DNA of 55,949 bases from Ophiosphaerella korrae (Eukaryota > Ascomycota > Dothideomycetes > Pleosporales > Phaeosphaeriaceae), in assembly GCA_028456385.1 (NCBI GenBank), contig JALNQF010000273.1, positions 1 through 55,949 on the forward strand. The letters run 5' to 3'. A program made the position numbers and the translations under genes. The notes under the pieces were generated by a model. That model was given only the letters and a program-made list of their open reading frames with translations. It had not been told where the DNA came from and did no database searches. Within the stretch, counting starts at the first letter, position 1. Each line of letters begins with the position of its first letter. Positions 10,801-22,712 of this stretch are shown piece by piece.

Positions 10801-13291
10801 CTAAAACGCTTACTACTAGATTAGAATTAAGAAAAGTAATAAATAGAAAATAGTATTTAGAATATAATACAAACTATATAAGTACTTAGTTATACCCTTT
10901 AGCTTAATAAACGCACTAGTAGCCTTCTAAGAAAGAATTAATATAGTACTAAGAGAATACTTAGACGTATTTATATTTATATACTTAGATAACATCTTTA
11001 TATTCTTAGAAATAGAGGAAGAACACGTATAATATATATACAAAGTACTAGAAAAGCTAGTAAAGAGTAAATTATTTCTTAAAATAAGAAAATACAAATT
11101 CTATACAAAGAAAATAGATTTCCTAGGGTTTATTATAGAACTAGGAAAGATTAAGATTAACCTAGGAAAGATTAAGTTAATTAACAAATAGCTAACACTA
11201 AAAAACCTAAAGGAAGTACAATAATTTTATAAGTTAGTAAACTTTTATAGAAAGTTAATAGTAAAATAGTCTAAAGATATAGAACTAATAATAAGACTTA
11301 TAAAGAAAGATACGCTATTTAAATAGATAAAGGAATACGACAAAGTATTTAAAAAGATTAAGAAAAAGTTTATAGAAAACCTAGTTATTAGAATATATAA
11401 CCTAGACCTACTAGTAATAGTAAAGATAGACGTATCTAACTTAGTCTATAGAATAGCACTAATATAGGAAGACTTAGAGACTAAAAAAGAACACTTAGTT
11501 AAATACTTCTCTAAGAAAATAAAGCTAGTAGAGCTTAACTACCTAATCTATAATAAAGAGATACTAGTAATCTACAAAGTATTTAAGTAATAGAGAGTAT
11601 ACTTACAAAGAGTAAAATATAAGATAAAGGTCTATATAGATTATAAGAATCTTATAGGATTTATACTAAATAAAGAACTATTATAATACTATACAAGATA
11701 GTAGGAATTTCTATTAATATTTAATATAGAAATTATATATATAAAGAGTAAAGACAATTAATTTATAGACGCCTTTAGTAGAAGACTAAACTTATAAGAA
11801 GAAGTAAACGCAACTAGTATAGTTCTAGTTAAGAACAAGGAAAGATATTTAATCCTAAATACACTTAAAATAGCCGCAACACTTAAAAGAAAGAGTAGTA
11901 AGCTAGATAAATAGATTTAGAAAACAATATAAGAAGTATCTAAAGAAATAGAAAAACTTAAAATCTAAGAAGGATTTATATAAGCCTATAGAAGAATATA
12001 CATTCTAAAAAAAATTTAAAGAGAATTTATATAATAATTTTATAAATTACTAGTATATAGTTACTAAAGGATTAACAAGACTCTAGATAGGTTACTATAA
12101 GATTACTATATCTTAAAAGCAAGATAGCTTATAATAGAGGTACTACAAGACTATATAGAATATTAGAGAAATAAGTATAATAGATACGTACTATATAGAA
12201 TACTATAACTAGTAAAAGTACTAGAATAACTATAAGGAGTTATTATAATAGACTTTATTACAAAGTTACTAAAGTTAAAAGATCTAATATTAGGAGTTAA
12301 ATATAACAAAATCTTAATAATAGTAAATAAATATACAAAGTACTTATACTTTAGACTATATAGAGAAGAAAGTAAGATAAAGGTTACTATATATTAGGTT
12401 CTAGGAATCGTAATTAGTTAATATAGACTACTAGACTAGATTATTATAGAAAAAGATATAAGATTTATATTAAAACTATAGAGAACAATAATAGCGTAAT
12501 TAGGAATTAAATATATAATATCTATAGTATACTACCTATAGATAGATAGATAGTTAGAATAAATAAATTAGATAGTAGAATAATATTTAAGATGCTACCT
12601 TAACTATAATTAGAATAATTAGGTATAGTTACTACCTATAGTATAGTTAGTATACAATAGCGCAAAGAATATAGTAATAAGAGTATTCCTTTTTTTTATA
12701 AATTATAGATTTAACCCTAACGTATATAGAATACTAAGAACTAAAGTATCTTAGTTTCTAAGAAGAGAAAACTTTACTAATAGACTTAGAGATATATATA
12801 ATTAATTAAGATAGGACGTAGAATTCTTATATAATTATATAGTAAAATACTATAACAAGAAGTATAAATAGAGACCCTAATTTAGAAAAGAAGAAAAAGT
12901 ATAGTTAGTACGAAAGAATATTAAGAGCAAACAACTAAGTCTAAAACTAGATTACGTTAAGATAAGACTATATAAAATTAAGGAAAAAGTTATACTAGTT
13001 ATATTTAAACTAAAGCTACTAAATAAAATAAAGATATACTTAACCTTCTACGTAGCGCTACTTAAGATAGTACTATAAAATATAGAACTACTAGTATATA
13101 AAGTAGATACGTATAGAGAATAAGAAGAATAAGAAGATAAGAAAATCTTAGTATACTAGTTCTATAATAGTAGGAACTACTATATAGTAGAATAGATAGG
13201 TATAGATAAGAAAGGGTAACTATAGGAAAAAATATAGGAACTAGAAGATAACCTTAACTACCCTAAGAAACTAGAGGAGTTCTAAAGTTAA
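7831..13291 (+). pseudogene. B1 gag-pol, single-frame, RIP-inactivated
   Basis: Encoded capsid and replication enzymes in one frame. Gag capsid region is at about 8140-8560 (K-F-N-R near the start, then RPFI). Two mutated CCHC knuckles are at 8759-8812 and 8821-8887 (YFNYSKKSYYIKDY, then YYKYRKLGYFINNY), with most Cys and His now Tyr. Protease follows at about 10070-10330 (active-site D-S-G-A mutated to N-S-R-A), then RT at about 10600-11250 with box YLDN (10982) in place of YLDD. RNase H is at about 11390-11790, integrase at about 11980-12960 and a chromodomain at 13170-13282. The probable native stop is TAA at 13289-13291. No start codon survives; ATG may have become ATA near 7850. TAA and TAG codons run throughout. 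Confidence 0.93.
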
Positions 13292-13938
13292 AACCCTCTA
13301 AAGCGCCTTATAGTAAACTAAGAAAATTAATACTACTAGCGCTAAATAGAGAGGCGTTAGGAACGCTTAACGCGATAGGAGCTAGAGTAGCCTAAACTAT
13401 ATCCTTAAGGTCTATCTTAGCGTCTAAAGTATAAGACTATTTAGATAATTTAGTGTTATTATAAGCCTTTATCTTATAAAGACGCTTAATACAAGAATAA
13501 AGATCTACTAGCTTATAAAAAGTTAGCTTATACTTAGCCTTAGCTTCTATAAGCTATAATAATAGTGTCTCTTAAGCCTAGTTAATAGCTCGCCCTATAT
13601 AACTTAGTAAGAAGAGACTATATAGAAATTAAGCACCTATACTCTATAAGAGAAATACTAGACAGCGTATACTTATACTAAATATTAGCTAGAATACACT
13701 TACTATAGTGTTTACTATCTTTTAAAAATATAAGATAAGTAAGTTTTAACTAAGTACAATAGGCGTAAGGAAATATTTTAACCTTATTACAAGTAACACA
13801 AGTAATAAAAAGAAGTTTATTGTAGTTAGAATATAAAGATATAGAGAATAATAAAGAATTAGAATTAAATAAAGAAACTAGACTAATAACCTTAGGCCTA
13901 GGGTAGAGAAATAAGAACTTACCTAGAGAGGAGAATAG
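13263..13938 (-). pseudogene. B1 post-pol region with candidate antisense frame
   Basis: About 230 codons can be read on the minus strand from just inside the 3' LTR to the end of pol. All interruptions are TAA or TAG, explicable as former CAA or CAG. The first half is hydrophobic and includes C-L-V-F-L-L; the second is basic, with EAKAKYK, then Y-K-I-K-A-Y-N-N-T-K-L; it ends near GFNFRTPLVS. Segments match A elements in the same frame (IVEAKAKRK; C-K-I-K-A-L-N-N-K-K-L; GFNFRTPL). A sense-strand frame in the same DNA (AFIL.RR, LALAS, KRNTR) is also conserved, and its wobble positions coincide with the antisense ones, so strand is unresolved. No function is known. Confidence 0.45.
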
Positions 13939-14378
13939 TATTACAGCTATAACAAGAAAAAGCTAATTTAAACTAATTAGCCCCCTTATAGATAGTAACA
14001 ACGCACACGATTTATAGGGCGATAAACTTAACTAAGAAGCTAACTACAATAGAGATACGTAATAAATTCGTAATTCGCAATCTTAGTAAATATAAAGTAT
14101 AAATTCGTGCACGTAATAAATTTATAATTTATAATCTTAGTAAATATAAAGTATAAAGCTAGCTAAGAAGTATAGGTATATAGTTAGTAGTAATACGCAT
14201 TATTAGGATAGTATTAGTAATCTAATCTCTTAACTATAGAACGCTAATATAAGATAGTTATAAAATATCTTCTATTATTAATAGTTATTATACAATTACT
14301 ACACGAGCTTTTACTATTAACTCCTAATCTACTAACACTCTTTAGGTATTAGGAAGTTAACCCTAGTAACCTATTACA
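13939..14378 (+). repeat. B1 3' LTR (440 bp)
   Basis: Same length as the 5' LTR. It begins TATTACAGC after a purine-rich tract (GAGAGGAGAATAG) and ends CTATTACA, followed by TSD ATATA at 14379-14383. Confidence 0.92.
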
Positions 14379-14579
14379 ATATAAGTATAGCTCTATCTTT
14401 ATCCTAAACTTAGTCTACTTTAAAGAAGAGATTAAGTTATAAAATCTATAGCTTAAGCTTATTTTATTCTCTATAGTAGAGGTCTAGCTTAGTAACCTTA
14501 GAAGTAGCTATATAGGTTACACCTATACGCTAGTTATCTATATTTATTAATGTATCGCTTATCTTAAAGGTGTTTAATA
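14379..14579 (-). pseudogene. Element C 5' leader or Gag N-terminal remnant
   Basis: The part of C between its 5' LTR and the B1 insertion. It joins 7348 when B1 and one ATATA copy are removed. It should hold the leader, primer-binding site and beginning of gag. I could not fix a start codon or a primer-binding motif after RIP. Confidence 0.55.
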
Positions 14580-15021
14580 TATTAAGACCTTAGAACTAAG
14601 TAAGAGTAATAAGGGTAAGTAGGCTTCTATAAGATAGGCGAGGTTAATAAATAAGATAGTTACTTAACTTAATTAATAGTTAGCTCTTATTAGAGTATTA
14701 CAAGGTATATAAGTATTAATAGGTAGATAAGAATCTAATTAAAGTATTAGTTGTAATACTCTATTAAGATAAGAAGTAAAGAAGAGATTAAACACAATAG
14801 TCTATAAAGGTCTATTAACGTTCCTATATACTTACTATCTAGCGTTTATTTCTAAGCGCTTACTCTAGAGCGTTTACTCTAGAGCGCTTATTCTAGAGCG
14901 TTTACTCTAGAGCGTTTACTCTAGAGCGTTTACTACTAATAGTTACGTGTTCTACTACACTATATTACCTAGCCTAATTATATGTAATATAACAGCTTAC
15001 CTACTACTTAGTATTATAATA
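14580..15021 (-). repeat. Element C 5' LTR (442 bp)
   Basis: Partner of 768-1168. It differs mainly by RIP-type transitions and by having five rather than two copies of a 14-bp unit, TCTAGAGCG(T/C)TTA(C/T), at about 14873-14942. Confidence 0.88.
14873..14942. repeat. Tandem 14-bp TCTAGAGCG repeat in the C LTR
   Basis: Five consecutive units of about 14 bp. The same place in the other C LTR (about 1051-1079) has two. Three extra units account for the LTR length difference. Confidence 0.85.
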
Positions 15022-16313
15022 ATATTCTTCTATAGGCTTTTATAAATCTACTTTAGATTTCTAGTTTTTTTATTTCTTTAGAAGCTTTTACTATTTTTTT
15101 CTAAATCTATTTATTTAGCTTACTACTCTCTCTCTTAAGTATTACTACTATCTTAAGTTTATTTAAGACTAAGTTTTATTCTTTATTCTTAACTAGAACT
15201 ATACTAGTAGTATTTACTTCTTCTTATAAATCTAGTCTTCTACGTAAAGTATCTACTAACTAGTTATCTTTTCTTTTTATATATATAATCTTAAATTTAA
15301 ATATTAATAAGAATTCCTACTATCTTATATAGTATTATAATAGATCTTTATTTATTATAAATTCTATAAAATTCTTAGAGTCTATATAGACTATTATTTA
15401 GTATTTTACACTCTATAAATATACTCTCTATTATTTATATACTTTGTAAATTACTAGTATCTTTTTATTATAGATTAGGTAGTTAAGCTCTACTAGCTTT
15501 ATTTTCTTAGAGAAATATTTAACTAAGTATTCTTATTTAGTTCTTAGGTCTTTCTATATTAGTACTATTCTAGTAACTAAATTAGATACGTCTATTTTTA
15601 TAATTACTAGTAACTCTAGGTTATATATATATTTCTTCTTAATCTAGTTAAATACTTTGTTATATTCTTCTATCTACTTAAATAGCGTATCTTTTCTTAT
15701 AAGTTTAGTTAAAAGCTCTATATACTTATATTATCTTAATATTAATTTTTTATAAAATTTTACTAACTTATAAAACTATTATACTTCTTATAAGTTTTTT
15801 AGTATTAACTATTCTTTAATTAACTTAATTTTATCTAAGTTAATTTTAATCTTTTTTAGTTTAATATTAAATCTAAGGAAGTCTATTTCTTTTATATAAA
15901 ACTTATATTTTCTTATCTTAAGAAATAATTAGTTTTTTACTAGTCTTTATAGTACTTTATATATATATTATATATATTTATCTTCTAATTCTAAAAAAAT
16001 AAAGATATTATCTAAGTATATAAATATAAATACGTCGGGGTAGTCTCTTAGGACTATATTAATTCTTTCTTAAAATACTACTAGCACGTTTATTAATCTA
16101 AAGGGGATAACTATATATTTAAATAGTATATATTATATTTAGAACGCTATCTTCTACTTATTACTTTCTTTAATCCTAATTTAATAGTATTCGTTTTAGA
16201 TATCTAACTTTATAAAGATTTAAGCCTTTTATAGTCTATCTTATATCTTGTCTATATATAGTAAGAGATATCTATTCTTATTTATAATTATATTTATTTT
16301 CTTAAAATCTACG

Positions 16314-16782
16314 TAGGTGTAAGGTAGACTTTACGTAAGATAACTTAATAAAGTAGTTTTAATAATTAACAAAAAAGAGTAAATAGTAGATAAAGCTATC
16401 TAAGTAAGTACTAGGTATATATACCTAGTAGCTTACTAAGCGCTAACTAAAAGTAGAAAGGTAGTTAAATGTTAGTAAGTTGTAAACTTACTAACATTCG
16501 ATATATATTAGTAAGTTGCAAACTTACTAACATTCGATATATATTAGTAAGTTGCAAACTTACTAACATTAGTATATATTAGTAAGTTTGTAATGTTAGT
16601 AAGTTTGCATTATTAGTAAGTTTGCAATATTAGTAAGTTTGTAATATTAGTAAGTTTGTATTATTAGTAAGTTTACAATATTAGTAAGTTTGTAATATTA
16701 GTAAGTTTGTAATATTAGTAAGTTATAAACTTACTAATATTAGTATAAAAATAAGAGATATAAGATATAACTCTCTTATAGT
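16314..16782. mobile_element. Short non-autonomous element with imperfect terminal repeats
   Basis: RT sequence of H stops at about 16312 and resumes at about 16783, so roughly 470 bp are inserted. The left end reads TGTAAGGTAG. The inverted right end reads TATAAGAGAG, and a second copy of that end at about 55874-55949 reads TGTAAGGGAG. The flanks look duplicated (GTAGG and GTAAGG), but exact boundaries and TSD length are unsure. The interior is subterminal repeats with no coding potential, as in non-autonomous DNA transposons. Superfamily is not determined. Confidence 0.55.
16469..16740. repeat. Tandem and palindromic TTAGTAAGTTTGCAA repeats
   Basis: First come three palindromic units (GTTAGTAAGTT, spacer, AACTTACTAAC) separated by ATTCGATATAT or similar. 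Then about nine direct copies of a 15-16 bp unit, TTAGTAAGTTTGCAATA, follow, ending in another inverted copy. CA and TG survive better here than in the host element, so this stretch is less RIP-mutated. Confidence 0.85.
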
Positions 16783-17108
16783 AAGGTTATTTATTACTTA
16801 TCTATTTTTTATATATAAATATAAGTCTATATAATACTAAAGATTAAGAGTTTTATATCTATCTTTTATTTATTACGTTTTATATAAATTCTTCCTTAAT
16901 TATAGACTTTTCTTTAGTTTTTCTATAGACTAGGCTCTAACCTACGTCTTTTCTTTTTTCTAGGTTTATTACTAAGTCCTATAGCTAATATTCTAGAAGG
17001 TAATCTTTAGGCTTAGTAATCTACTTTTCTAATTTCTTATATTTATCTAAGAACTCTCCTTTATATATATTTATAATCGCTTTTAATATATCTTGTCTAG
17101 AGTAACTA

Positions 17109-17562
17109 TATTATAGTTATAACAAGAGAAAACTAGATAGAACTAATTAGCCCTATAGTAGAAGATAACAATATATATAATCTATAGGTAGACGAACTTA
17201 ATTAAGAGACTAACTACAACTAGGACACGTAATAAATTCGTAAATTTACAATCTTAGTAAATACAAAGTTATAAAGCTAGGGACACGTAATAAATTTATA
17301 AATTCGCGATCTTAGTAAATACAAAGTTATAAAGCTAACTAAAGACTACAAGTATATAGTTAGTAGTAATACGCATTATTAAGATAGTATTAGCAATTTA
17401 ATTATTAACTACAAGTATTAATATATTAATATCGCGAGACATCTTTCTATTATTTATAGCCTATTACCTAATTACTATACGAGCCTTTGTTATTAATTCC
17501 TAATCTACTAACACTCCTAAAGAAAAAGTTACTTGTAGTTAATAATAGGCAACCCTATAACA
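17109..17562 (+). repeat. B3 5' LTR (454 bp)
   Basis: Starts TATTATAGT and ends CCCTATAACA. It carries two copies of a 58-bp unit that begins GGACACGTAATAAATT (about 17222-17340). The 3' LTR has one copy. Confidence 0.9.
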
Positions 17563-20500
17563 CCTTACTAATTTAGTTATTAGGAAAAGTAAAGCGTAAG
17601 TAGCGTATAGTCTAAGCTAATACAATAGTAGAAAGTTTAACTAAGAAAAGAGGTAAAGTATATCTAAGTAGCTATAAGTTAGATAATACTATATAGGTAG
17701 TACTTAAAGTACTTGTAAATAACTTAATCTCTAAGAAAGAAGATATAAAACTATTTATTAACACCTTAGAAATATAGAATAAGAAACTATAAGACTATAT
17801 AAAACAAAATAAGGCTTAAATTAAAGCTATTATAGTAGGATAAAACTAGATAGAATAGATTACTTAGAGATTAGAGATAAGTGCGATAAAGAAACTACCT
17901 AAAATACTTGTACTTAAGAAGTTTAATAGAACAAGGAAGAAGTTAGGACCTTTTATAGTATTAGTATAACTTTAGATAGATATATAAGTACTATACTTTA
18001 ATAGAGAAGACAAGAAAGTAATATATATTAGGATGCACTTTAAAGAGGATACAATAAGATAGTTTAAACCTTACTAGATAGACTATACAGTATACGCTCT
18101 AAGAATATAAAAAGATAAAACAAGAGCTATTTTTAGAAGTTATAAATACTTTATACGACAAATAAGAGTAGTATTTAAAGATATAGATATTACCTAATAA
18201 GCTAAAGAAAAGCTTAAGAAGCTTATATAATATAGTAGTATTCTAGAATATATATTATAATTTAAATAACTATAATAAAACATAGAATAGAACGAGCTAT
18301 CTCTAATATTACAATTTAAATAAGGACTAAAGTTAAAGATCTAATACAAGATAATCTATATAGAAAAACTATAAACACTAGAAGCTCTAAAACAATAGGT
18401 AATACAAGTTAATAATAACTTCTAAGAATAGAAAATAAATAAATATAGAGGATACTCTAGCAACTATAAAGGTAGAGACCCTATTATCCTTAATACTAAC
18501 AAGAATAATAAGAAAAAGAAGAATAAAGACTTTATATACTTTAACTATAGTAAGAGAGGCTACTATATAAAAGATTATTAATTAAAGAAGAAAGATATAG
18601 TATATTATAAATATAAGAAACTAGGATACTTTACAAAAGATTATAGAAGTAAAAACCTAAAAAAAGAAGCTTAGTTAAAGATAACTAAGGATAAGAAAGA
18701 AGTACTAAGAATATAGGCTACGCCTTAAGAAAAAGTAGTAGTAAGTAAAGAGTTATAGTACGTAATACTTAACTAGACCTTTTATTATAATAATAACTAC
18801 TATATATACCTTTCTAGTAAATAGAGAGTAAGATAGTTCTTATAGAAGAATAGAGTAGTAGCAATAAAAGTAAAATAAATAAAAGTATAGCTAAATAAGA
18901 TAAACTATATAATAGACCTACTAATAGAAGATTTAGAGGGAAACGAGTTCCTAGTACTATTAATCCCTACTAAAGGACTAGTAGAAGATAAAGAGACTAC
19001 TATAGTCCCCTCTAAAAAACTATAAGAAGATAAGAACTAGGTTAATATAAAAGGTATAGAGTATACCTAGTTAAATATATATAGTTACAATAGCTATATA
19101 ATAATAGATATAGTAAAACAAAACTAAGAATAGTAGTTTATTTAGAAATACTTACTAGTTATAAGTATAGAAGAAGCGTATAAAGACTAGAAAATACGTA
19201 ATCTTAAAAATATAAAGTTTATAGTATTCTAAAAATAGATAGTATAATAGATAGTTATAGTAAGAAGAATACTTATATAAAGAGAATAGTAGTACTTTAC
19301 AAAAAAGACGTAATAGATTAATAAAGCCTATATACTAAAAGTACTAGTAGTATACTATATCTTAATAGAAAGAATACCTAGTAAAGACAAATACTAAGAA
19401 GAGGACGACAAAACAATAAATCTAGAGCACTTAGTACACTTTAAGATATTATAGATATTATACCTAAATATAAATTATATCCTATATAGAAACTCTAAAG
19501 TAAAGAACTATATATAGCTAATAAGAAAAAAGGGCTATAATTATATAAAAGAAATTCTAGTAGAAGATATTATAAGATAGGAAACGATATTAGAAGAAAG
19601 ATATATAGTAGTAAGACTAAGAACAAAACTATCTAAGAAATGCGTCTTAGGAAGACTATAGTATAAATATACGTATAAAAATATCTAAAACATAAAGATT
19701 ATAAACTTAAAGTAGGGTAATAGCCCTAGAAAGATAGATAATTTACAAGATTACTTAAGTAAAAATAGCTAGAAAGTATAGGAGGCCTATATATTATAAA
19801 AATAGGCACCTTTTAAGAAAAAAGAGTATAAGTAATAATTAATAGTAGAGCTATAAAGAACTTTATATTAAAAAAGTTTATAGAAAAATAGAGAATACGT
19901 TATATAATAAAGAAGTATCTTTAATAACAAAGTATAATTAAAAGAAAACTATTTTAGGAACTTATAAAGTTTAAAACAGTACCCTCTATACTTAAATTAG
20001 AAGAGTTAAATATTAAAAATATAGTTATAGATGTTCTTAGACAAATATAAGAAATAAGAAAAATAACTTATAAAACCTAAAGACTACCTTCTAGAATACT
20101 AACTATAGGACTTAGTAATAGACTTAGAAGAAGAAAAAGACGTAGGTTAGAGCCTAGTCTATATAAAAACTAAAGAAAAGTTTAAAATTAAGTAAGTATT
20201 TATTAAAAACAAAATAAGAAAAAGATAGATATAAGAATCTAAATCTTTAGTAGTATATAGACTTATATTTATAGACAAAAAAGAGATAAAAGATAAAAGA
20301 CCTTATGTAGATTTTAGAAAAACAAACGTAATTATAAATAAAAACTAATACCTCTTACTATAAATAGACAAGATATAAAATAGGCTATAAAGAGTAAGAA
20401 TCTTTACAAAACTAGATATCTAGAACGCCTACTATTAGATTAGAATTAAAAAAGGTAATAAATAGAAAATAGCGTTTAGAATATAATATAAGCTATTTAA

Positions 20501-22259
20501 ATATATAGTTATACCCTTTAGACTAATAAATAGACTAGTAGTATTCTAAGAGAGAATTAACATAGTACTAAGAGAGTACTTAGACGTATTTATATTTATA
20601 TACTTAGATAACATCTTTATATTTTTAGAAATAAAGGATAAACACGTATAATATATATATAAAGTACTAGAAAAACTAGTAGAAAATAAATTATTTTTTT
20701 AGATTAGAAAATACAAATTCTATATAAAAGAAATAGATTTCCTTAAGTTTATTATAGAACTAGAAAAGATTAGGATTAACCTAAGAAAGATAAAGTTAAT
20801 TAAGGAATAGCTAATACTAAAGAATCTAAGAGAAGTATAGTAATTTTATAGACTAGTAAACTTTTATAGAAAGTTAATAGTAAGATAGTCTAAATATATA
20901 GAACTACTAACTAGGCTTATAAAGAAAGATACGCTATTTAAATAGATAAAAGAGTATAAAGAAGTATTTAACTAGATTAAGAGAAAGTTTATAGAAAATC
21001 TAGTTATTAGAATATATAACTTAGAACTACTAGCGATAGTAAAAATAGACGCATCTAATTTCGTTTATAGGATAGCACTAATACAAGAAGATTTAAAAAC
21101 TAGGTAAGAATACTTAGTTAAATACTTCTCTAAAAAAAATAAAGCTAGTAGATCTTAACTACTTAATCTATAATAAAGAAATACTAGTAATCTATAAAGT
21201 ATTTAAGAAATAGAGAGTATACTTACAAAGAGTAAAGTATAAGATAAAGGTTTATATAGACTATAAGAATCTTATAAGATTTATAATAAATAAGGACCTA
21301 TTATAACGCTATACTAGATAGTAGGAATTCTAATTAATATTTAAATTCGAGGTTATATATACAAAAGAAAAGAATAACTAGTTAGTAGATACTCTAAGTA
21401 GAAGACTAGATTTACAAGAAGAAGTAAATACTACTAGTATAGTTCTAGTTAAGAATAAAGAAGAAAACGTAGTCCTAAATAAACCTAAGATAGCTATAAC
21501 TTTTAAAAAGAAGAATAGTAAGCTAAATAAATAGATTTAAAAGGAAATAGTAAACGCCTCTAAAGAAATAAAAAAAACTAGAAATCTAAGAAGGATTTGT
21601 AAAAGCTTATAAAAGAATATATATTTTAAGAAAGATCTAAAGAGAATTTATATAATAATTCTATAAACTACTAGTATATAAATACTAAAGAATTAAGAAA
21701 ATACTAAATAAGCTTTTAAAGAACTACTATATCCTAAAAGTAAGATAACTAGTATAAGAAGTACTATAAGACTATATAGAATATTATAATTAGTTAAAGT
21801 ACTAGAACGCCTCTAGGGAGTTATTACAATAGACTTTATTACAAAGTTACTAAAGTTAAAGAACTTAATATTAGGAGCTAAGTATAATAGAATCCTAATA
21901 ATAGAAAATAAACTTATAAAGTACTTATACTTTAAACTATATAAAGAGAAAAGTAGGATAGAGGTTACTATATACTAGGTTCTAGAAACTATAATTAGCT
22001 AATATAGTATTCTAGATAAGATTATTATAGATAGAGATATACAATTTATATTAAAACTATAGAGAATAATAATAGTATAATTAGGAATACAATATTAAAT
22101 ATTAATAGCGTATTATCTATAAATAGATAGATAATTAAAACGTATAAACTAGATAGTAGAATAATACTTAAGATACTACCTTAACTATAACTAGAACAAT
22201 TAGGTATAGTTACTACCTATAGTATAGTTAGCATATAATAGCGTAAAGAATATAGTAAT

Positions 22260-22264
22260 AAACG
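22260..22264. repeat. TSD AAACG, left copy
   Basis: AAACG before the solo B LTR, repeated at 22708-22712. The surrounding integrase sequence rejoins correctly when the LTR and one copy are removed. Confidence 0.95.
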
Positions 22265-22707
22265 TGTTACAGTAGTAACAAGGGAAAGCCAATTTAAACC
22301 AATCAGCCCTACCACAGATGATAACAACACATACGACCCGTGGGGCAACGAACTTGACTAGGAAGCTAACCACAACAGGGACACGTAATGAATTCGCGAT
22401 TCGCGACCTTGGCAAACACGAAGCACAAATTCGTGCACGTGATAAATTTGCGATTCGCGATCTTAGCAAACACGAAGCACGAAGCCAGCCAAGAAGCATA
22501 GGTATATAGTTAGTAGCAATGCGCATTATTAAGATAGCATCAGCAATTCAATCCTTTGACTACGGAACGCCAATACAAGACAGTTACAAAACATCTTCTA
22601 TTGTTCACAGTTATTGCAGATTACCCCTAAGCTTTTACTATTACCTCGTGATCCACCAACCCCCTTCAAGACAGGCACCTGTAGTCGACGACAGGCAGCC
22701 CGTTACA
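22265..22707 (+). mobile_element. Solo LTR of family B (443 bp), nearly free of RIP
   Basis: Begins TGTTACAGTAG and ends CAGCCCGTTACA, with a perfect AAACG duplication. It retains CA and TG dinucleotides that read TA in every RIP-mutated B LTR, and its GC is visibly higher. It holds two 45-bp direct repeats (22382-22426 and 22436-22480) that include CGATTCGCGA and CAAACACGAAGCAC. Its last 190 bp closely resemble those of the solo A LTR, so A and B share a 3' half. ATG-started frames across it (22200-22526 minus, 22318-22509 plus, 22519-22737 plus) exist only because RIP added no stops. Confidence 0.95.
22382..22480 (+). repeat. Two 45-bp direct repeats in the B LTR
   Basis: CACGTAATGAATTCGCGATT-type unit at 22382-22426 and a second at 22436-22480, ten bases apart counting the spacer's edges. 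They share ATTCGCGA and CAAACACGAAGCAC. The number of this unit varies among B LTRs. Their place in probable U3 suggests a promoter element; that is inferred. Confidence 0.85.
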
Positions 22708-22712
22708 AAACG
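22708..22712. repeat. TSD AAACG, right copy
   Basis: Second copy of the duplication around the solo B LTR. B3 integrase resumes after it. Confidence 0.95.

Larger units (their letters stand above)
7349..14378 (+). mobile_element. Element B1, complete RIP-mutated Ty3/gypsy chromovirus (7,030 bp)
   Basis: Two 440-bp LTRs (7349-7788 and 13939-14378) flank one long dead gag-pol frame and a tail region. It is inserted in element C with TSD ATATA. The frame holds from Gag (for example codon 8144) through the RT box (10982) and integrase (12236) to the chromodomain (13178) without a net shift. Inactivation was therefore by point mutation, not insertion or deletion. Confidence 0.95.
768..15021 (-). 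mobile_element. Element C, minus-strand Ty3/gypsy chromovirus, carrying nested insertions
   Basis: An LTR retrotransposon on the minus strand, bounded by two related LTRs (768-1168 and 14580-15021). It is interrupted by a solo A LTR (4860-5288) and by complete element B1 (7349-14378). Without these and their duplicated sites, C is about 6.8 kb. Gag, a zinc knuckle, RT, RNase H, integrase and a chromodomain-like segment follow each other in minus-strand order. A purine tract, GGGGGATAG on the minus strand, lies just before the 3' LTR, as a polypurine tract should. C is itself inserted in element H at the RNase H/integrase boundary. Confidence 0.85.
15022..17108 (-). pseudogene. Element H pol remnant: RT and RNase H, with an insertion
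   Basis: Minus-strand B-type pol. RNase H (about 15100-15660) includes the segment that ends in a mutated D-T-L-R-R-R-L-D-L. RT continues from about 15700 to 17100 and is split at about 16314-16782 by a short repeat-rich element. The catalytic box near 15990-16030 reads D-N rather than D-D. The upstream protease and Gag part is displaced to 38420-38975 by B3, and the integrase part to 572-767 by C. The whole frame is saturated with TAA and TAG. Confidence 0.82.

Noticed and set aside
7831..13291. Functional host gene using recoded TAA and TAG codons
   Set aside because: Stops coincide with Gln and Trp positions of retrotransposon families, and catalytic residues are also mutated (D to N, C to Y, G to R). 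This is RIP decay rather than an alternative genetic code.
16469..16740. Possible CRISPR array
   Set aside because: Repeats are 15-16 bp, nearly contiguous, partly palindromic and without unique spacers, in a fungal-type RIP background. They are subterminal repeats of a mobile element.
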